DNA from: Catellatospora paridis
Lineage (GTDB): Bacteria > Actinomycetota > Actinomycetes > Mycobacteriales > Micromonosporaceae
Reading direction: 5' to 3'
Length of the DNA stretch: 64,000 bases
Assembly (NCBI RefSeq): GCF_009720365.1
Contig: NZ_ML769312.1
Location: forward strand, 868,001 to 932,000
Shown: positions 17,091-26,298 of the stretch, piece after piece
Position numbering within the stretch: position 1 is the stretch's first letter
How the letters are laid out: the number at the start of each line of letters is the position of its first letter
Notes under the pieces: generated by a model
What the model was told of the DNA's origin: nothing
Databases searched by the model: none
The model's input: only the letters and a program-made list of their open reading frames with translations
Program-made: the position numbers and the translations under genes

Positions 17091-17993
17091 ATGTCTGAGC
17101 TACGCCGCGCCATCGCCGTCGTCGCCCTGCTCGCCGCCACCGCGGCCGGCTGCGATGCGGACCCCGCGAGCCCACCCGAGTCCACACCTTCGGCGGCCGC
17201 GTCCCCCGAGGTCGTGGAGACCCCCGCGCCCGGCGACCATCGACTGACCATTGCCTGGAACGGCAGCAATCGCTCGTTCGTCGTGCACGCGCCGCCCTCC
17301 TACGACGGCACCACCCCGCTCCCGCTGGTCGTCACCATGCACTACTTCCCCGGGGACGCCGACGGGATCGCCGCCACGAGCGGCATGAACGCCAAGGCCG
17401 ACCGCGAGGGATTCCTGGTGCTCTACCCGGAGGGCTTCGCGGGCGGGCTGAACGCGCTGTCGTGCTGCGGCTCCGAGGACGACGTCGGCCTGATCAAGAG
17501 CCTGGTCGCCCGGATGGTGGAGCGCTGGCACGCGGACCCGAAGGCGATCTTCGCCACCGGCATCTCCAACGGCGGAGACATGTCCTACCGGCTCGCCGTC
17601 GAGATGCCCGGCGTCTTCGCCGCGATCGCCCCCGTCAGCGGCGGGTTCAGTGGCGGCAAGGCGACCCAGGCGGACTTCCGTCCCAGCACGCCGGTATCGG
17701 TGATCACCTTTGTCGGCGGCATGGACCGCTACGTCACGGCCTTCGAGTCCGGGCTGACCGCCTGGCAGGAGCGCCTGTCGTGCAAGGCGGCCCCGGCCGC
17801 GGGCCCGAAGCTGCCCGCCGGCGGCACCCGCAGCGTGGCGGCCTGTGCCGACGGCAGCGAGCTGGTCGTCTACCGGCTGCCGCAGATGGGGCACAGCTGG
17901 CCGGGGGCGCAGCAGGGCGCCCTCGCCGATCCGGACGCCGGGGTGAACGCCACCGACCTGATCTGGGAGTTCTTCCGCAAGCACCGGGGCTGA
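17091..17993 (+). CDS. PHB depolymerase-like esterase lipoprotein
   Basis: 300 residues from ATG 17091; a longer frame from 17070 would spoil the signal peptide. Signal: basic LRR, hydrophobic AIAVVALLAATAAG and lipobox Cys (TAAGC). The domain is an alpha/beta-hydrolase of the poly(3-hydroxybutyrate) depolymerase/feruloyl-esterase (LpqC-like) type: 'PLPLVVTMHYFPGDADGIA' oxyanion region, nucleophile in 'GISNGGDMSYRLA' (GxSxG), 'AIAPVSGGF', and the C-terminal His in 'QMGHSWPGAQQG'. It is anchored outside the cell and probably cleaves a polymer or ester; substrate unknown. A paralogue is at 44162-45037. Confidence 0.83.
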   Translation: MSELRRAIAVVALLAATAAGCDADPASPPESTPSAAASPEVVETPAPGDHRLTIAWNGSNRSFVVHAPPSYDGTTPLPLVVTMHYFPGDADGIAATSGMNAKADREGFLVLYPEGFAGGLNALSCCGSEDDVGLIKSLVARMVERWHADPKAIFATGISNGGDMSYRLAVEMPGVFAAIAPVSGGFSGGKATQADFRPSTPVSVITFVGGMDRYVTAFESGLTAWQERLSCKAAPAAGPKLPAGGTRSVAACADGSELVVYRLPQMGHSWPGAQQGALADPDAGVNATDLIWEFFRKHRG

Positions 17994-18002
17994 CCCGCCG
18001 CT

Positions 18003-18031
18003 GCCCGGTCCCGCTGCCAGGGGGACCGGGC
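18003..18031 (+). terminator. Terminator hairpin after esterase gene
   Basis: Arms 18003-18012 (GCCCGGTCCC) and 18022-18031 pair perfectly around a 9-nt loop, 10 nt after the esterase stop. Confidence 0.65.
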
Positions 18032-18146
18032 CCGCCTGTGCACACCGGCATCATCCGTATCAGCAGTCCCGGCGCACGGGCGGGCGTAGTAGCGTAATTC
18101 TGGAGAAATCGAACGTAACCGTGGTCGGTCGGCGGCGGGAGGTGCG

Positions 18147-19331
18147 GTGGACGTCTCCGGTGAGCAGGAGCCGGGCAGGCGCTGGATGGGTGTCGGACGC
18201 AGTCACGCGGCCGACTCTCACCCCGCGGCGATGGAGGCCGCACGCGGGGCCTTGCGCGGTCCGGACCCCAAGCTGCTGATCGCCTTCGCGGCGATCACCC
18301 ATAACCCGCAGGCCGTGCTGGCGGGGCTGGCCGAGGCCGCGCCCGGCGTGCCCGTGGTCGGCTGCACCACCCACGGCGAGATCGGGCCCGGCGGCCCGGC
18401 CGACGGCACCATCACGGTGGCCGCCATCGGCGGCGCGGGCTTCCAGGTGCAGACCTGCGTGGCCACCGACGTCACCGGACGGCAGGGCGACGCGGGCTTC
18501 GAGGTGGCGGGCTGCGTCCGCGACGTCGACCTGCCGCACAAGGTGCTGATGCTGCTCACCGACGGTCTGGTCCGTGACCAGGAGAGCATCGTGCGCGGCT
18601 GCTACCGGGCACTGGGCGCGGGCGTGCCGCTGTTCGGCGGCGCGGCGGCCGACGGCTGGCGGATGAGCGGCGCCTACCTGTTCAAGGACGGCCAGGTGCT
18701 GACCGACGCGGTGATCGGCGTCGCCCTCGCCTCCGAGGCGCCCCTGGCGGTGGCGGTCAAGCACGGCTGGCGCACGGTCGGGCAGCCGATGATCGTCACG
18801 CGCAGCCTCGACGGCCGGGTGTACACCCTCGACGACCGCCCCGCGCTCGACGTCTACCTGGAACGGCTCGACGCGCCACCGGAGGCGTACACCGATCCGG
18901 CCGCGTTCACCGAGTTCGCGCTGCCCCGGCCGCTGGGCGTGCAGCGCCGCAGCGGCGTCGAGGCCCGCAACCTGTCCACCGAGGTCGACCTGGTCGGCAG
19001 ATCGATCGGCGGCGGCGGCGCCATCGACCCGGGCGGGCTGACCTGGGTGATGACCGGTGACGAGGAGTCCATCCTCGAAGCCACCGACGACGCGTGCCGC
19101 GATGCACTGGCCCGCCTGGAGGGACACGCGCCCCTGGGCATGCTCACCTTCAGCTGCGCCGCGATCCGCGCGGTCCTCGGCGACGACGGCATCCAGCGCG
19201 AGGGGGCACGGCTGGACCGCTGGGCCGGCCCGCTGCCGTACGCCGGCTTCTACACGTACGGGGAGATAGCCCGCAACCACGGCATCGACGGCTTCCACAA
19301 CCAGACGCTCGCCGTGCTGGCGCTGAGCTGA
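18147..19331 (+). CDS. FIST domain sensor protein
   Basis: 394 cytosolic residues. FIST_N occupies about 30-220 ('KLLIAFAAITHNPQAVLAGL', 'VPVVGCTTHGEIGPGG') and FIST_C about 230-380 ('LEGHAPLGMLTFSCAAIRAV', 'PYAGFYTYGEIARNHG', 'HNQTLAVLAL'). FIST domains are predicted small-ligand, possibly amino-acid, sensors that usually feed signal transduction outputs. Start GTG 18147 has GGGAGG about 5 nt upstream. The next gene begins 1 nt after the stop and encodes a GAF-GGDEF cyclase, so this is probably its sensory partner. Confidence 0.88.
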   Translation: MDVSGEQEPGRRWMGVGRSHAADSHPAAMEAARGALRGPDPKLLIAFAAITHNPQAVLAGLAEAAPGVPVVGCTTHGEIGPGGPADGTITVAAIGGAGFQVQTCVATDVTGRQGDAGFEVAGCVRDVDLPHKVLMLLTDGLVRDQESIVRGCYRALGAGVPLFGGAAADGWRMSGAYLFKDGQVLTDAVIGVALASEAPLAVAVKHGWRTVGQPMIVTRSLDGRVYTLDDRPALDVYLERLDAPPEAYTDPAAFTEFALPRPLGVQRRSGVEARNLSTEVDLVGRSIGGGGAIDPGGLTWVMTGDEESILEATDDACRDALARLEGHAPLGMLTFSCAAIRAVLGDDGIQREGARLDRWAGPLPYAGFYTYGEIARNHGIDGFHNQTLAVLALS

Positions 19332-19332
19332 G

Positions 19333-20829
19333 ATGCCCGGCTCGGCCGAGTCGCTGCACATCCAGCAGCTCGTCGAGCTGATGGCTGTGGTGTCGTCGTC
19401 GACCGACGAGGCCTCCGCCGTGCAGCACGCGGTCGAACGATCGGCCCAGGCGCTGGAGGCCGAGGTCGCGGCCGTGGTCTTCGACGGCAAGGTGGCCGCG
19501 TCCATCGGTTTCCCGCTCGGCGCGGTGCCGAACGAGGACATCGTGGCGGTGAGCCTGCACCAGCGCGACACGCTGGACGTGCCGGGGATCGGGCGCTGCC
19601 CGGTGGCCACCGCGGCGTGGGCGGGCAGCAAACCGGGGCACCTGGTGCTGGCCCGGTGGGGTGAGCCCTTCGCCATCGAGGAGCAGAACCTGATCCGCGG
19701 TATGGCCCGGCTGCTGGAGCTGACCCTGACCATGCTGCGGACGCTGGCCGCCGAGCAGTCCATCCGCGAGTCACTGCAGGAGCGCCAGCGCCTGCTGGAG
19801 CAGCTGTTCACCATCCAGCGCGCGATCTCCCGCCGGGAGGACCTGCAGCAGATCCTCGACACCATCACGCTGGCCGCCCGCGACCTGCTCGGCGACGAAA
19901 TCAGCCTGCTGTGGCTGCGGGACGAGGACGACACCGGGCGGGCACGGCTGCTGTCGGCCGCCGACGCGTCGGGCATCCTGCCCGGCAGCGCGCTCACCGC
20001 GGACCTGACCGACGCCGCGACCGCGAACCAGGCCATGACCGTCGGCGATGTGGTGGTGCGCCAGGGCGGCATCGCGGCGAGCGAGGTGATCAGCCGGTTC
20101 GGCAACGGCTCCGTGTGCGCGTCGATGGGCGCCCCGGTGCACGACAGCGGTGTGGTGACCGGCGCGCTCGTCGTCGCGTCGTGCGACGACGGCCGGGTGT
20201 ACGGGCCGTCGGACGTGCAGACGCTGCGGGTGTTCGCGCAGAACGTCAGCCTCGCGCTCACCGACGCCAACACCGTGCTGCGGATGCAGCAGGCCCACCA
20301 CGACGCGCTGACCGGGCTGGCCAGCCGCCGGCTGTTCATGGAACAGCTCACCCAGCGGTTGGCGATCGCCGACGCCGAAGGAACCACGGTCGCCGTGCTG
20401 TTCCTGGATCTCGACCGGTTCAAGGACATCAACGACACGCTCGGCCACGCCGCCGGCGACCAGCTGCTCACGGTGACCGCCGACCGGATCGCCGCCCAGC
20501 TGCGCGGGGGCGACCTGGCCTCGCGGTTCGGCGGCGACGAGTTCGCGGTGATGCTGCACCAGGTCGACGGGCCGAGCGACGCCGCCGCGGTGGCCGGGCG
20601 GATCGGCACCGCGCTGGGCAAGCCGATGTACGTGGCACACCAGCGCCTGCGGGTCGGAGCGAGCATCGGGATCGCGCTGAGCACGCCCCGCCACACCGAT
20701 CCGGTGGAGCTGGTCGGCCACGCGGACCTGGCCATGTATCAGGCCAAGCGCGCCGACGCGGGCGGTTACGCCCTCTACGACCCCGCCTCGGCGGATCCGA
20801 ACGCCCGCCCGGGAACCGTCCGGGCCTGA
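19333..20829 (+). CDS. GAF-GAF-GGDEF diguanylate cyclase
   Basis: 498 residues. Two GAF-like sensory domains (about 10-160 and 165-320) are joined by a helical segment ('ESLQERQRLLEQLFTIQRAI') and followed by a GGDEF domain (about 330-490): 'DALTGLASRRLFMEQL', 'FLDLDRFKDINDTLGHAAGD', then RFGGDEF with GGDEF at residues 400-404. An RxxD product-inhibition site (RGGD, 391-394) lies exactly five residues before GGDEF, so the enzyme should make c-di-GMP under feedback control. It is coupled to the FIST gene (1-nt gap). Confidence 0.9.
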   Translation: MPGSAESLHIQQLVELMAVVSSSTDEASAVQHAVERSAQALEAEVAAVVFDGKVAASIGFPLGAVPNEDIVAVSLHQRDTLDVPGIGRCPVATAAWAGSKPGHLVLARWGEPFAIEEQNLIRGMARLLELTLTMLRTLAAEQSIRESLQERQRLLEQLFTIQRAISRREDLQQILDTITLAARDLLGDEISLLWLRDEDDTGRARLLSAADASGILPGSALTADLTDAATANQAMTVGDVVVRQGGIAASEVISRFGNGSVCASMGAPVHDSGVVTGALVVASCDDGRVYGPSDVQTLRVFAQNVSLALTDANTVLRMQQAHHDALTGLASRRLFMEQLTQRLAIADAEGTTVAVLFLDLDRFKDINDTLGHAAGDQLLTVTADRIAAQLRGGDLASRFGGDEFAVMLHQVDGPSDAAAVAGRIGTALGKPMYVAHQRLRVGASIGIALSTPRHTDPVELVGHADLAMYQAKRADAGGYALYDPASADPNARPGTVRA

Positions 20830-20842
20830 GCCGCCCGCTCCG

Positions 20843-20876
20843 GCCGACCCGTCTCCCGCTCCGTCGCCGGGTCGGC
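20843..20876 (+). terminator. Possible terminator after cyclase gene
   Basis: Perfect 9-bp arms 20843-20851 (GCCGACCCG) and 20868-20876 with a 16-nt loop, 13 nt after the cyclase stop. Confidence 0.45.
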
Positions 20877-20980
20877 ATGTCGCCTGTCGGCCATCCGGCG
20901 ACCATGACGCCACCGTGATACGCGTCCCGATGATGGGAGGCGGCCGTCCGCCGTGGACCGCCACAAGAGAGGAGCAAGCG

Positions 20981-21877
20981 GTGAAGGCAGCACCCACCAT
21001 GCGTGTGATCGTCGCGGCCGCCGTCCTCGGCGCCGTGCTCACCCCGGCGGCGCCGGCGGCGGCCCTCCCCGACCCGCTGGTCACGCTGGAGCAGCAGATC
21101 AGCCCCACGGACACCGCCGCCAAGTCCGTCGTCGTGTCGTGCCCCGACGACAGCTGGGTGTTCGCCGTCGGCGGCTGGATCAACGGCACCACCGGCGGGG
21201 TGCTGCTGACCCGCCTGGAACCGGCCGAGGACCTCCGCTCGGCCACCGTGTCCGCCCGGCCGCGCAGCGACAGCGCGGTGGCGTTCTCCGTCGTCGCCCA
21301 GGTGATCTGCGCCCGGACCCTGGTGGCCCCGACCCGCGTGGCCAACACCACGATGCAGGGCAGCTCGATCGAAGCCGCGTGCCCGGAGCCGGCCGTCCTG
21401 CTGGGCTTCGGATTCGCGATGGACCGCAGGGTCGACAACTGGCGGCTCGACGAGATGGCGCCCGACGGCTACCTGTCGCAGGTCAGCGTGCACACCTCGG
21501 GCAGTGGCGGCGGCGGTGCACTGACCGCGTACGCCATCTGCCACACCGTGGTGGAGCCACCGGGGGCGTTGATCAACCTGTACCGGGCGATCGGCATTCC
21601 CGTCACCGGCCAGACCTGGCCGAAGCTCGCCACCCTCATGCCGATGACGCTGGGCTGGACGTTCGGCATCGGCGCGACCGTCAGCGGCCCCGGCAGCCAC
21701 CTCGACGGCTTCCAGCTGCGGCCGCTCGGCGAAGGGCAGGCGCGGGCCGACCGCACCGGCGCGCTGCCGGGCCTGCCGGGCCTGCCGGTACCGGCGGCCC
21801 GCCCGGCGAGTCTGCTGGGTCCCGCCGACGATCCGTCGCTGACGACCTACGGGGCACGCATCGGCACGTTCCACTGA
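20981..21877 (+). CDS. Secreted protein of unknown function
   Basis: 298 residues from GTG 20981, which has AGGAG with good spacing; the longer frame from 20915 lacks a signal character. A Sec signal peptide is clear (TMRVIVAAAVLGAVLTPAAP then AAALP). The mature protein is rich in Ser/Thr and Cys-containing segments ('SVVVSCPDDSWVFAVGGWIN', 'QVICART', 'SIEAACPEPAVLLGFGFAM', 'AYAICHTVVEPPG'), with Cys in roughly repeated 80-90-residue units that may form a beta-sheet fold. I do not recognise the family. It ends 7 nt from the convergent SARP gene. Confidence 0.6.
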   Translation: MKAAPTMRVIVAAAVLGAVLTPAAPAAALPDPLVTLEQQISPTDTAAKSVVVSCPDDSWVFAVGGWINGTTGGVLLTRLEPAEDLRSATVSARPRSDSAVAFSVVAQVICARTLVAPTRVANTTMQGSSIEAACPEPAVLLGFGFAMDRRVDNWRLDEMAPDGYLSQVSVHTSGSGGGGALTAYAICHTVVEPPGALINLYRAIGIPVTGQTWPKLATLMPMTLGWTFGIGATVSGPGSHLDGFQLRPLGEGQARADRTGALPGLPGLPVPAARPASLLGPADDPSLTTYGARIGTFH

Positions 21878-21884
21878 CCGGGGC

Positions 21885-24800
21885 TCAACGGGGGGCTGCG
21901 GCCCGCTGGACGGGGACCAGCAGGTCCCGGTCCGGCGGGCGCACCCCGATCGACCGCATCGCCTCGGCGTAGCGGTCGAAGGCGCGCCGGGCCTCGCCGT
22001 GCTGCCCGCCCGCGACGAGCGTACGCACCAGCGACCGGTACGCCCGCTCGTCGTAGGGATCACGCTCCAGCAGGCGCAACAGGTAACCGACGGCCGCGCC
22101 CGGCTGGCCCGCTGCCCGGCTGGTGTGTGCCAGCATCCGCAGCATCGCCAGGTACGCCGCCCGCGCCTCCTCGCGCAGCGGACCCGCCCACTCCGCATAC
22201 GGCTCGTCCTCGAACGCGTCGGCCCGGTACAGCTGGTCGGCGGCCAGCAGGATCAGCCGCGCCTGCGCCAAGGCCTCCTGCTCCACGAGGCGACGGCCCC
22301 GCGCCACCTGGTCGAGGAAGTCCTCCACGTCCACTCCCGTGGTGGCCGTGTTCAGCGCAATGCTGCCCTGGTCGGCGACCAGGTGATGGTCGGCGGGACG
22401 CACCCGGGCCGGGTCGAGCACCCCGCGCACGATGTTGAGCAGCACGGACAGCCGGTGTCCCGTGCGCTGCGCATCGCCGTCGGGCCACAGCAGCTCGCTC
22501 AGCTCACTGCGCGGCACCGGCCGGCCCCGCCGCCCGACCAGGATGCGCAGCAGGTCCCGAGCCTTGCGCGACTGCCACGACGACGCCGGGACCACCTGCC
22601 CGGCCAGTTCCACCTCGAACCGGCCCAGCGCCCGCACCACGACCGGGGAGCCGTCCACGGCCGCGGCCGATCCGCCGCCGATCCGGTCGGCCAGCGCGTC
22701 GGCGGCCGCCAGCCGCCGCTCGCCGAGCAGCCCACCGGCCCGCTCGTCCGGACCCGCGCCGGGCATCCGGCTCATCAGCACCGCGATCCGGGCCGCCTCC
22801 ACCTCGGCCCCGGCTTCGGCCCAGATCGCCTGGGCCTCACGCAGGGCCGCGGCGGCGCGCGCCCGGTCGTCCTCGGCGGCCGCGCGCAGCTCCAGCGCAT
22901 CGGCCAGCCCGGCTCGGTCGCCCTGCGTGCGGGCCACCCGGGCGCCCTCGGTGGACAGGTCCGCGGCCCGGCGCGCCTCGCCCTGGCTGAGCACGATCCA
23001 GCCCTGCGCCAGCAGCGCCGAACCGGAGATCTCCGGCCCGGCCTGGTCCACCGCGGCGTCGGCGTGCCCGGCCGCCGCCTTCACGTCGTCACCGAGCAGC
23101 ACCAGGGCCAGCCCCGCCAGCGCCGGCACCAGCACGTGCGCGTTGCCGGTGCCCGAGGCGACCTCCACCACCTGCTCGTACGCGGCACGCGCCTGCTCAC
23201 GCCAGCCGCGCCGCCGGAACAGTTCGGCCAGGCCCAGCACCGCCCCGGCGAAACGGCGCGAGCCGAAGCGCTGATAGTGGCCGATCGCCGCCCGGTAACG
23301 GCGCACCGCCTCGTCGTAGCGGCCCAGCATGGCCAGCGCGTCGGCCTCGTTGCCGGTGGCGATCGCCTGCAGGCTCGGCGATCCGGCCGCCCGCGCGTAC
23401 GCCGCGCACAGCCGCGCCGACTCCAGGGCCGCCGGATAGCGCGCCGCCTGCAGGTGCTGGAAGGTGCGGTTGGTGTGGATACGCGTCAGCAGCAGCACGT
23501 CGCCGGTACGGTGCGCGATCGGCAGCGCCAGCGCGAAATGCTCCTCGCTGCCCGCGACGTCACCCGAGACGGCCAGCGACAGCGCCACGCTCAGGTACGC
23601 GGTGGCCAGCGCGGCGTCGTCACCGGACGGCAGGGCGCGACCCACCGCGGTGCGAGCCGCCGCCACCGCGCTGTCGGTGTCCCCGGCGAGCAGGTGCGCG
23701 TGCGCGCGCCAGGCCGCCAGCAGCGCCGTGTCCGCGGTGTCGCCGGCGGTGTCGCCACGGGCGAACACCTCCAGCGCGCCGCGGGCGTCGCCACGCTGGT
23801 AGGCGACCCGACCGGCGCGCCAGGCCAGCCCCGCGGCCAGATCCGGGCCGCTCGCCCCAAGCTCTTCGTAGGCTCGCGCCGCTGCCTCGAGCTCGCCCGC
23901 GGTGCGCAGCGCGTCGGCCCGCAGCAGCGCCAGCCGGTCGTCGCGTTCCGCCTCCGGCAGCACCGCCACCAGCGCCGTCACGAGGTCGGCGCGCCCCGCG
24001 GCGATGATCCGGTCGCCGTGCTCGCGCAGCACCCGGGCGGCCCCGGCATGGTCGCCGGAGCGCAGGTGCTCCCGCGCCGCCGCACCGGGCGGACCGTGCC
24101 GGTCGTACCACGCCGCCGCGATGCGGGCCCGGGCCCGCTCGGCCTCTTCCGGGTTCACCGTGCCGTCCCGATCCGACACCGCCGCCCCTGCCGGATCGGC
24201 TTCGCGCGGCTCCCCGGTCCCGTCCCGGACCCGCTCTGCCGGCACGTCTCCCGCGCCGCCCGCCACCCGCGCCACCACTGGCACGACGTGGTCGTCGTCC
24301 GGCAGGCCGGGCACCGCCGGACCCCGGACCAGCAGGCCGGTCCGGCGCAACAGGTCCATCAGCCCTTCGGCGTCCGCATGGCCCAGCGCCGCGCACAGGC
24401 CGGCGGTCACCGGCGTCCGGTCGCCGACGTCGGCCAGCAGCCGCCGGGCCACCTCAGGCAGCCTGCCCAGCACCTCCGTGCGCACGTACCCCGCCAGCCC
24501 ACCCACGGCCAGCGTGGTGGCCGACTCCCCCACTGCCGAGCCACCCAGCCGCACCGCCTCCACCGCGAAATGGACCAGCGCGGGCCAGCCGCGGGTCGCC
24601 GTGTGCAGCGCCGCGGCGAGGTCGGGATCGGCCGTGCCGCCCTCCTCCGCCAGCAGCGCGGCGATCTCGTCCACGGTGCAGGCGAGGTCGGCGGGGCCGA
24701 GTTCGGTCCAGCGACCCGGGCGGCCGGCGTGCCGCCACGGCAGCGGCGTGCGCGAGGCCAGGGCCACCTCGGCGTCCTCGGGCAGCTCCTCGATCGCGAT

Positions 24801-25016
24801 CAGCAGGTCACGCACCCCCGGCGCGGACAGCGCGGGCAGGTCGTCCAGCACGAGGCACCGCACCTCGTCCGCAGCCGCCCGGCGGACGAATCCGCACGGA
24901 TCGGCGCCCCCCTGCCACCAGCGCGCCCGCGCCGGCGGGCACAGACTGCGCAGCAGGGTCGTCTTGCCGTAACCGGCCGCCGCGACCACGATCCGGCGAC
25001 TCGGCCCGCTGACCAT
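21885..25016 (-). CDS. ATPase-TPR regulator with C-terminal SARP/BTAD module
   Basis: 1043 residues from ATG 25016, chosen because GGAGGAGG lies 7 nt upstream; a frame to 25157 exists but nearly meets the divergent gene. Residues ~9-22 hold a Walker A (VVAAAGYGKTTLL) and 'VRCLVLDDLPAL' the Walker B of a MalT/STAND-like P-loop ATPase. Residues ~350-750 are tetratricopeptide-like repeats. Residues ~785-880 are an OmpR-type winged helix ('SSWQSRKARDLLRILVGRRG', 'PRSELSELLWPDGD') and ~890-1040 a bacterial transcriptional activation domain. Usual SARPs have the DNA-binding module N-terminally; here it is at the C-terminus in the place of LuxR in LAL regulators. Target genes are unknown. Confidence 0.85.
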   Translation of the reverse strand: MVSGPSRRIVVAAAGYGKTTLLRSLCPPARARWWQGGADPCGFVRRAAADEVRCLVLDDLPALSAPGVRDLLIAIEELPEDAEVALASRTPLPWRHAGRPGRWTELGPADLACTVDEIAALLAEEGGTADPDLAAALHTATRGWPALVHFAVEAVRLGGSAVGESATTLAVGGLAGYVRTEVLGRLPEVARRLLADVGDRTPVTAGLCAALGHADAEGLMDLLRRTGLLVRGPAVPGLPDDDHVVPVVARVAGGAGDVPAERVRDGTGEPREADPAGAAVSDRDGTVNPEEAERARARIAAAWYDRHGPPGAAAREHLRSGDHAGAARVLREHGDRIIAAGRADLVTALVAVLPEAERDDRLALLRADALRTAGELEAAARAYEELGASGPDLAAGLAWRAGRVAYQRGDARGALEVFARGDTAGDTADTALLAAWRAHAHLLAGDTDSAVAAARTAVGRALPSGDDAALATAYLSVALSLAVSGDVAGSEEHFALALPIAHRTGDVLLLTRIHTNRTFQHLQAARYPAALESARLCAAYARAAGSPSLQAIATGNEADALAMLGRYDEAVRRYRAAIGHYQRFGSRRFAGAVLGLAELFRRRGWREQARAAYEQVVEVASGTGNAHVLVPALAGLALVLLGDDVKAAAGHADAAVDQAGPEISGSALLAQGWIVLSQGEARRAADLSTEGARVARTQGDRAGLADALELRAAAEDDRARAAAALREAQAIWAEAGAEVEAARIAVLMSRMPGAGPDERAGGLLGERRLAAADALADRIGGGSAAAVDGSPVVVRALGRFEVELAGQVVPASSWQSRKARDLLRILVGRRGRPVPRSELSELLWPDGDAQRTGHRLSVLLNIVRGVLDPARVRPADHHLVADQGSIALNTATTGVDVEDFLDQVARGRRLVEQEALAQARLILLAADQLYRADAFEDEPYAEWAGPLREEARAAYLAMLRMLAHTSRAAGQPGAAVGYLLRLLERDPYDERAYRSLVRTLVAGGQHGEARRAFDRYAEAMRSIGVRPPDRDLLVPVQRAAAPR

Positions 25017-25094
25017 CGTCAATCCTCCTCCGGTCTGCTCGACGTGCCGCGGCCCCGTGCGAAGGCTCCGCCGCGCCGGACCGACGGACAATCC

Positions 25095-25118
25095 TTCTGT
25101 CGGGAATTCACGGCAGAA
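25095..25118. promoter_or_regulatory. Palindrome in SARP/GHR divergent region
   Basis: Arms 25095-25102 (TTCTGTCG) and 25111-25118 (CGGCAGAA) match at 7 of 8 positions and the centre contains GAATTC, giving a near-symmetric 24-bp site 79 nt upstream of the SARP start. It is a candidate operator. Confidence 0.4.
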
Positions 25119-25128
25119 CGCAGTGTCC

Positions 25129-25141
25129 GTCCAGTATGGAC
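25129..25141. promoter_or_regulatory. GTCCA-N3-TGGAC palindrome upstream of the GHR-like gene
   Basis: A perfect 5-bp inverted repeat with 3-nt centre, 36 nt before the ATG of the glutathionyl-hydroquinone-reductase-like gene, where a -10 region or repressor site would be expected. The cognate regulator is not identifiable. Confidence 0.45.
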
Positions 25142-25177
25142 TAATCTTCCGCACCACGACCGGGCATCATTGTCGCC

Positions 25178-26221
25178 ATGACCGACACCGCGACGGACAC
25201 CTCCAGCGCCGATGAGCAGGGCCGCTACGTCAACCCCGGCGGCGAGTTCACCCGCGACCAGCGCTACATCGCCACCCGGATCACCGCCGACGGCCGCGAC
25301 GGCTACCCCGTCGAGCCCGGCCGCTACCGGCTCGTCGTCAGCCGGGCCTGCCCGTGGGCGAGCCGGGCGGTGATCGTACGCCGGCTGCTCGGGCTGGAGC
25401 AGGCGCTGCCGATGGCGGTGGCCGGGCCGACCCACGACGCGCGCAGCTGGACGTTCGACCTGGACCCCGGCGGCCGTGATCCGGTGCTGGGCATCGAGCG
25501 GCTGCAGGACGCCTTCTTCGCGCGGTTCCCCGGTTACGAGCGCGGCATCACCGTGCCCGCGATCGTCGACGTCGCCACCGGCAAGGTGGTGACCAACGAC
25601 TACGCCCCGATGACGATCGACCTGTCGCTGGAGTGGACCGCCCACCACCGGCCCGGTGCGCCCGAGCTGTACCCGGCCGCGCTGCGCGGCGAGATCGACG
25701 AGGTCAACGCCCTGGTGTTCCGGGACGTCAACAACGGCGTCTACCAGTGCGGCTTCGCCGGGTCGCAGCGGGCGTACGAGGCCGCGTACCGGCGGCTGTT
25801 CGCCCGGCTCGACGCCCTGTCACAGCTGCTGGACCGGCAGCGCTACCTGGTCGGCGACACGATCACCGAGGCCGACGTGCGGCTGTTCACGACCTTGGTG
25901 CGCTTCGACGCGGTGTATCACGGGCACTTCAAGTGCAACCGGCAGAAGCTGGCCGAGATGCCGGTGCTGTGGGCGTACGCCCGGGACCTGTTCAGCACCC
26001 CGGGGTTCGGCGACACCGTCGACTTCGGGCACATCAAGTCGCACTACTACGAGGTGCACCGCGACATCAACCCGACCGGGATCGTGCCCGCCGGCCCGGA
26101 CCTGTCCGCCTGGCTCAGCCCGCACGGGCGCGAGGAGCTGGGCGGCCGCCCGTTCGGCGACGGCACGCCGCCCAGCCCGGTGCCGGCTGGCGAAACCGTG
26201 CCCCGCCTGCCCGGGGCCTAG
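25178..26221 (+). CDS. Glutathionyl-hydroquinone reductase-like (Xi-class GST) enzyme
   Basis: 347 residues with the Xi-class glutathione-transferase layout: an N-terminal thioredoxin fold with catalytic Cys in 'SRACPWASRAVIVRRLLGL', 'NDYAPMTIDLSLEW' and a C-terminal helical domain including 'YLVGDTITEADVRLFTTLVR' and 'YYEVHRDINPTGIVPAGP'. These enzymes reduce thiol conjugates of quinones. Actinomycetes usually hold mycothiol instead of glutathione, so the physiological thiol is probably mycothiol (inference). It is divergent from the SARP gene with palindromes between. Confidence 0.85.
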   Translation: MTDTATDTSSADEQGRYVNPGGEFTRDQRYIATRITADGRDGYPVEPGRYRLVVSRACPWASRAVIVRRLLGLEQALPMAVAGPTHDARSWTFDLDPGGRDPVLGIERLQDAFFARFPGYERGITVPAIVDVATGKVVTNDYAPMTIDLSLEWTAHHRPGAPELYPAALRGEIDEVNALVFRDVNNGVYQCGFAGSQRAYEAAYRRLFARLDALSQLLDRQRYLVGDTITEADVRLFTTLVRFDAVYHGHFKCNRQKLAEMPVLWAYARDLFSTPGFGDTVDFGHIKSHYYEVHRDINPTGIVPAGPDLSAWLSPHGREELGGRPFGDGTPPSPVPAGETVPRLPGA

Positions 26222-26298
26222 CTCTGTAGCGCCGGGTAGCAGCAGCTGGGATGGGCGGTCCCGATCCCCCCGAACGGGTCGACGACCGCCCGTGCCGC

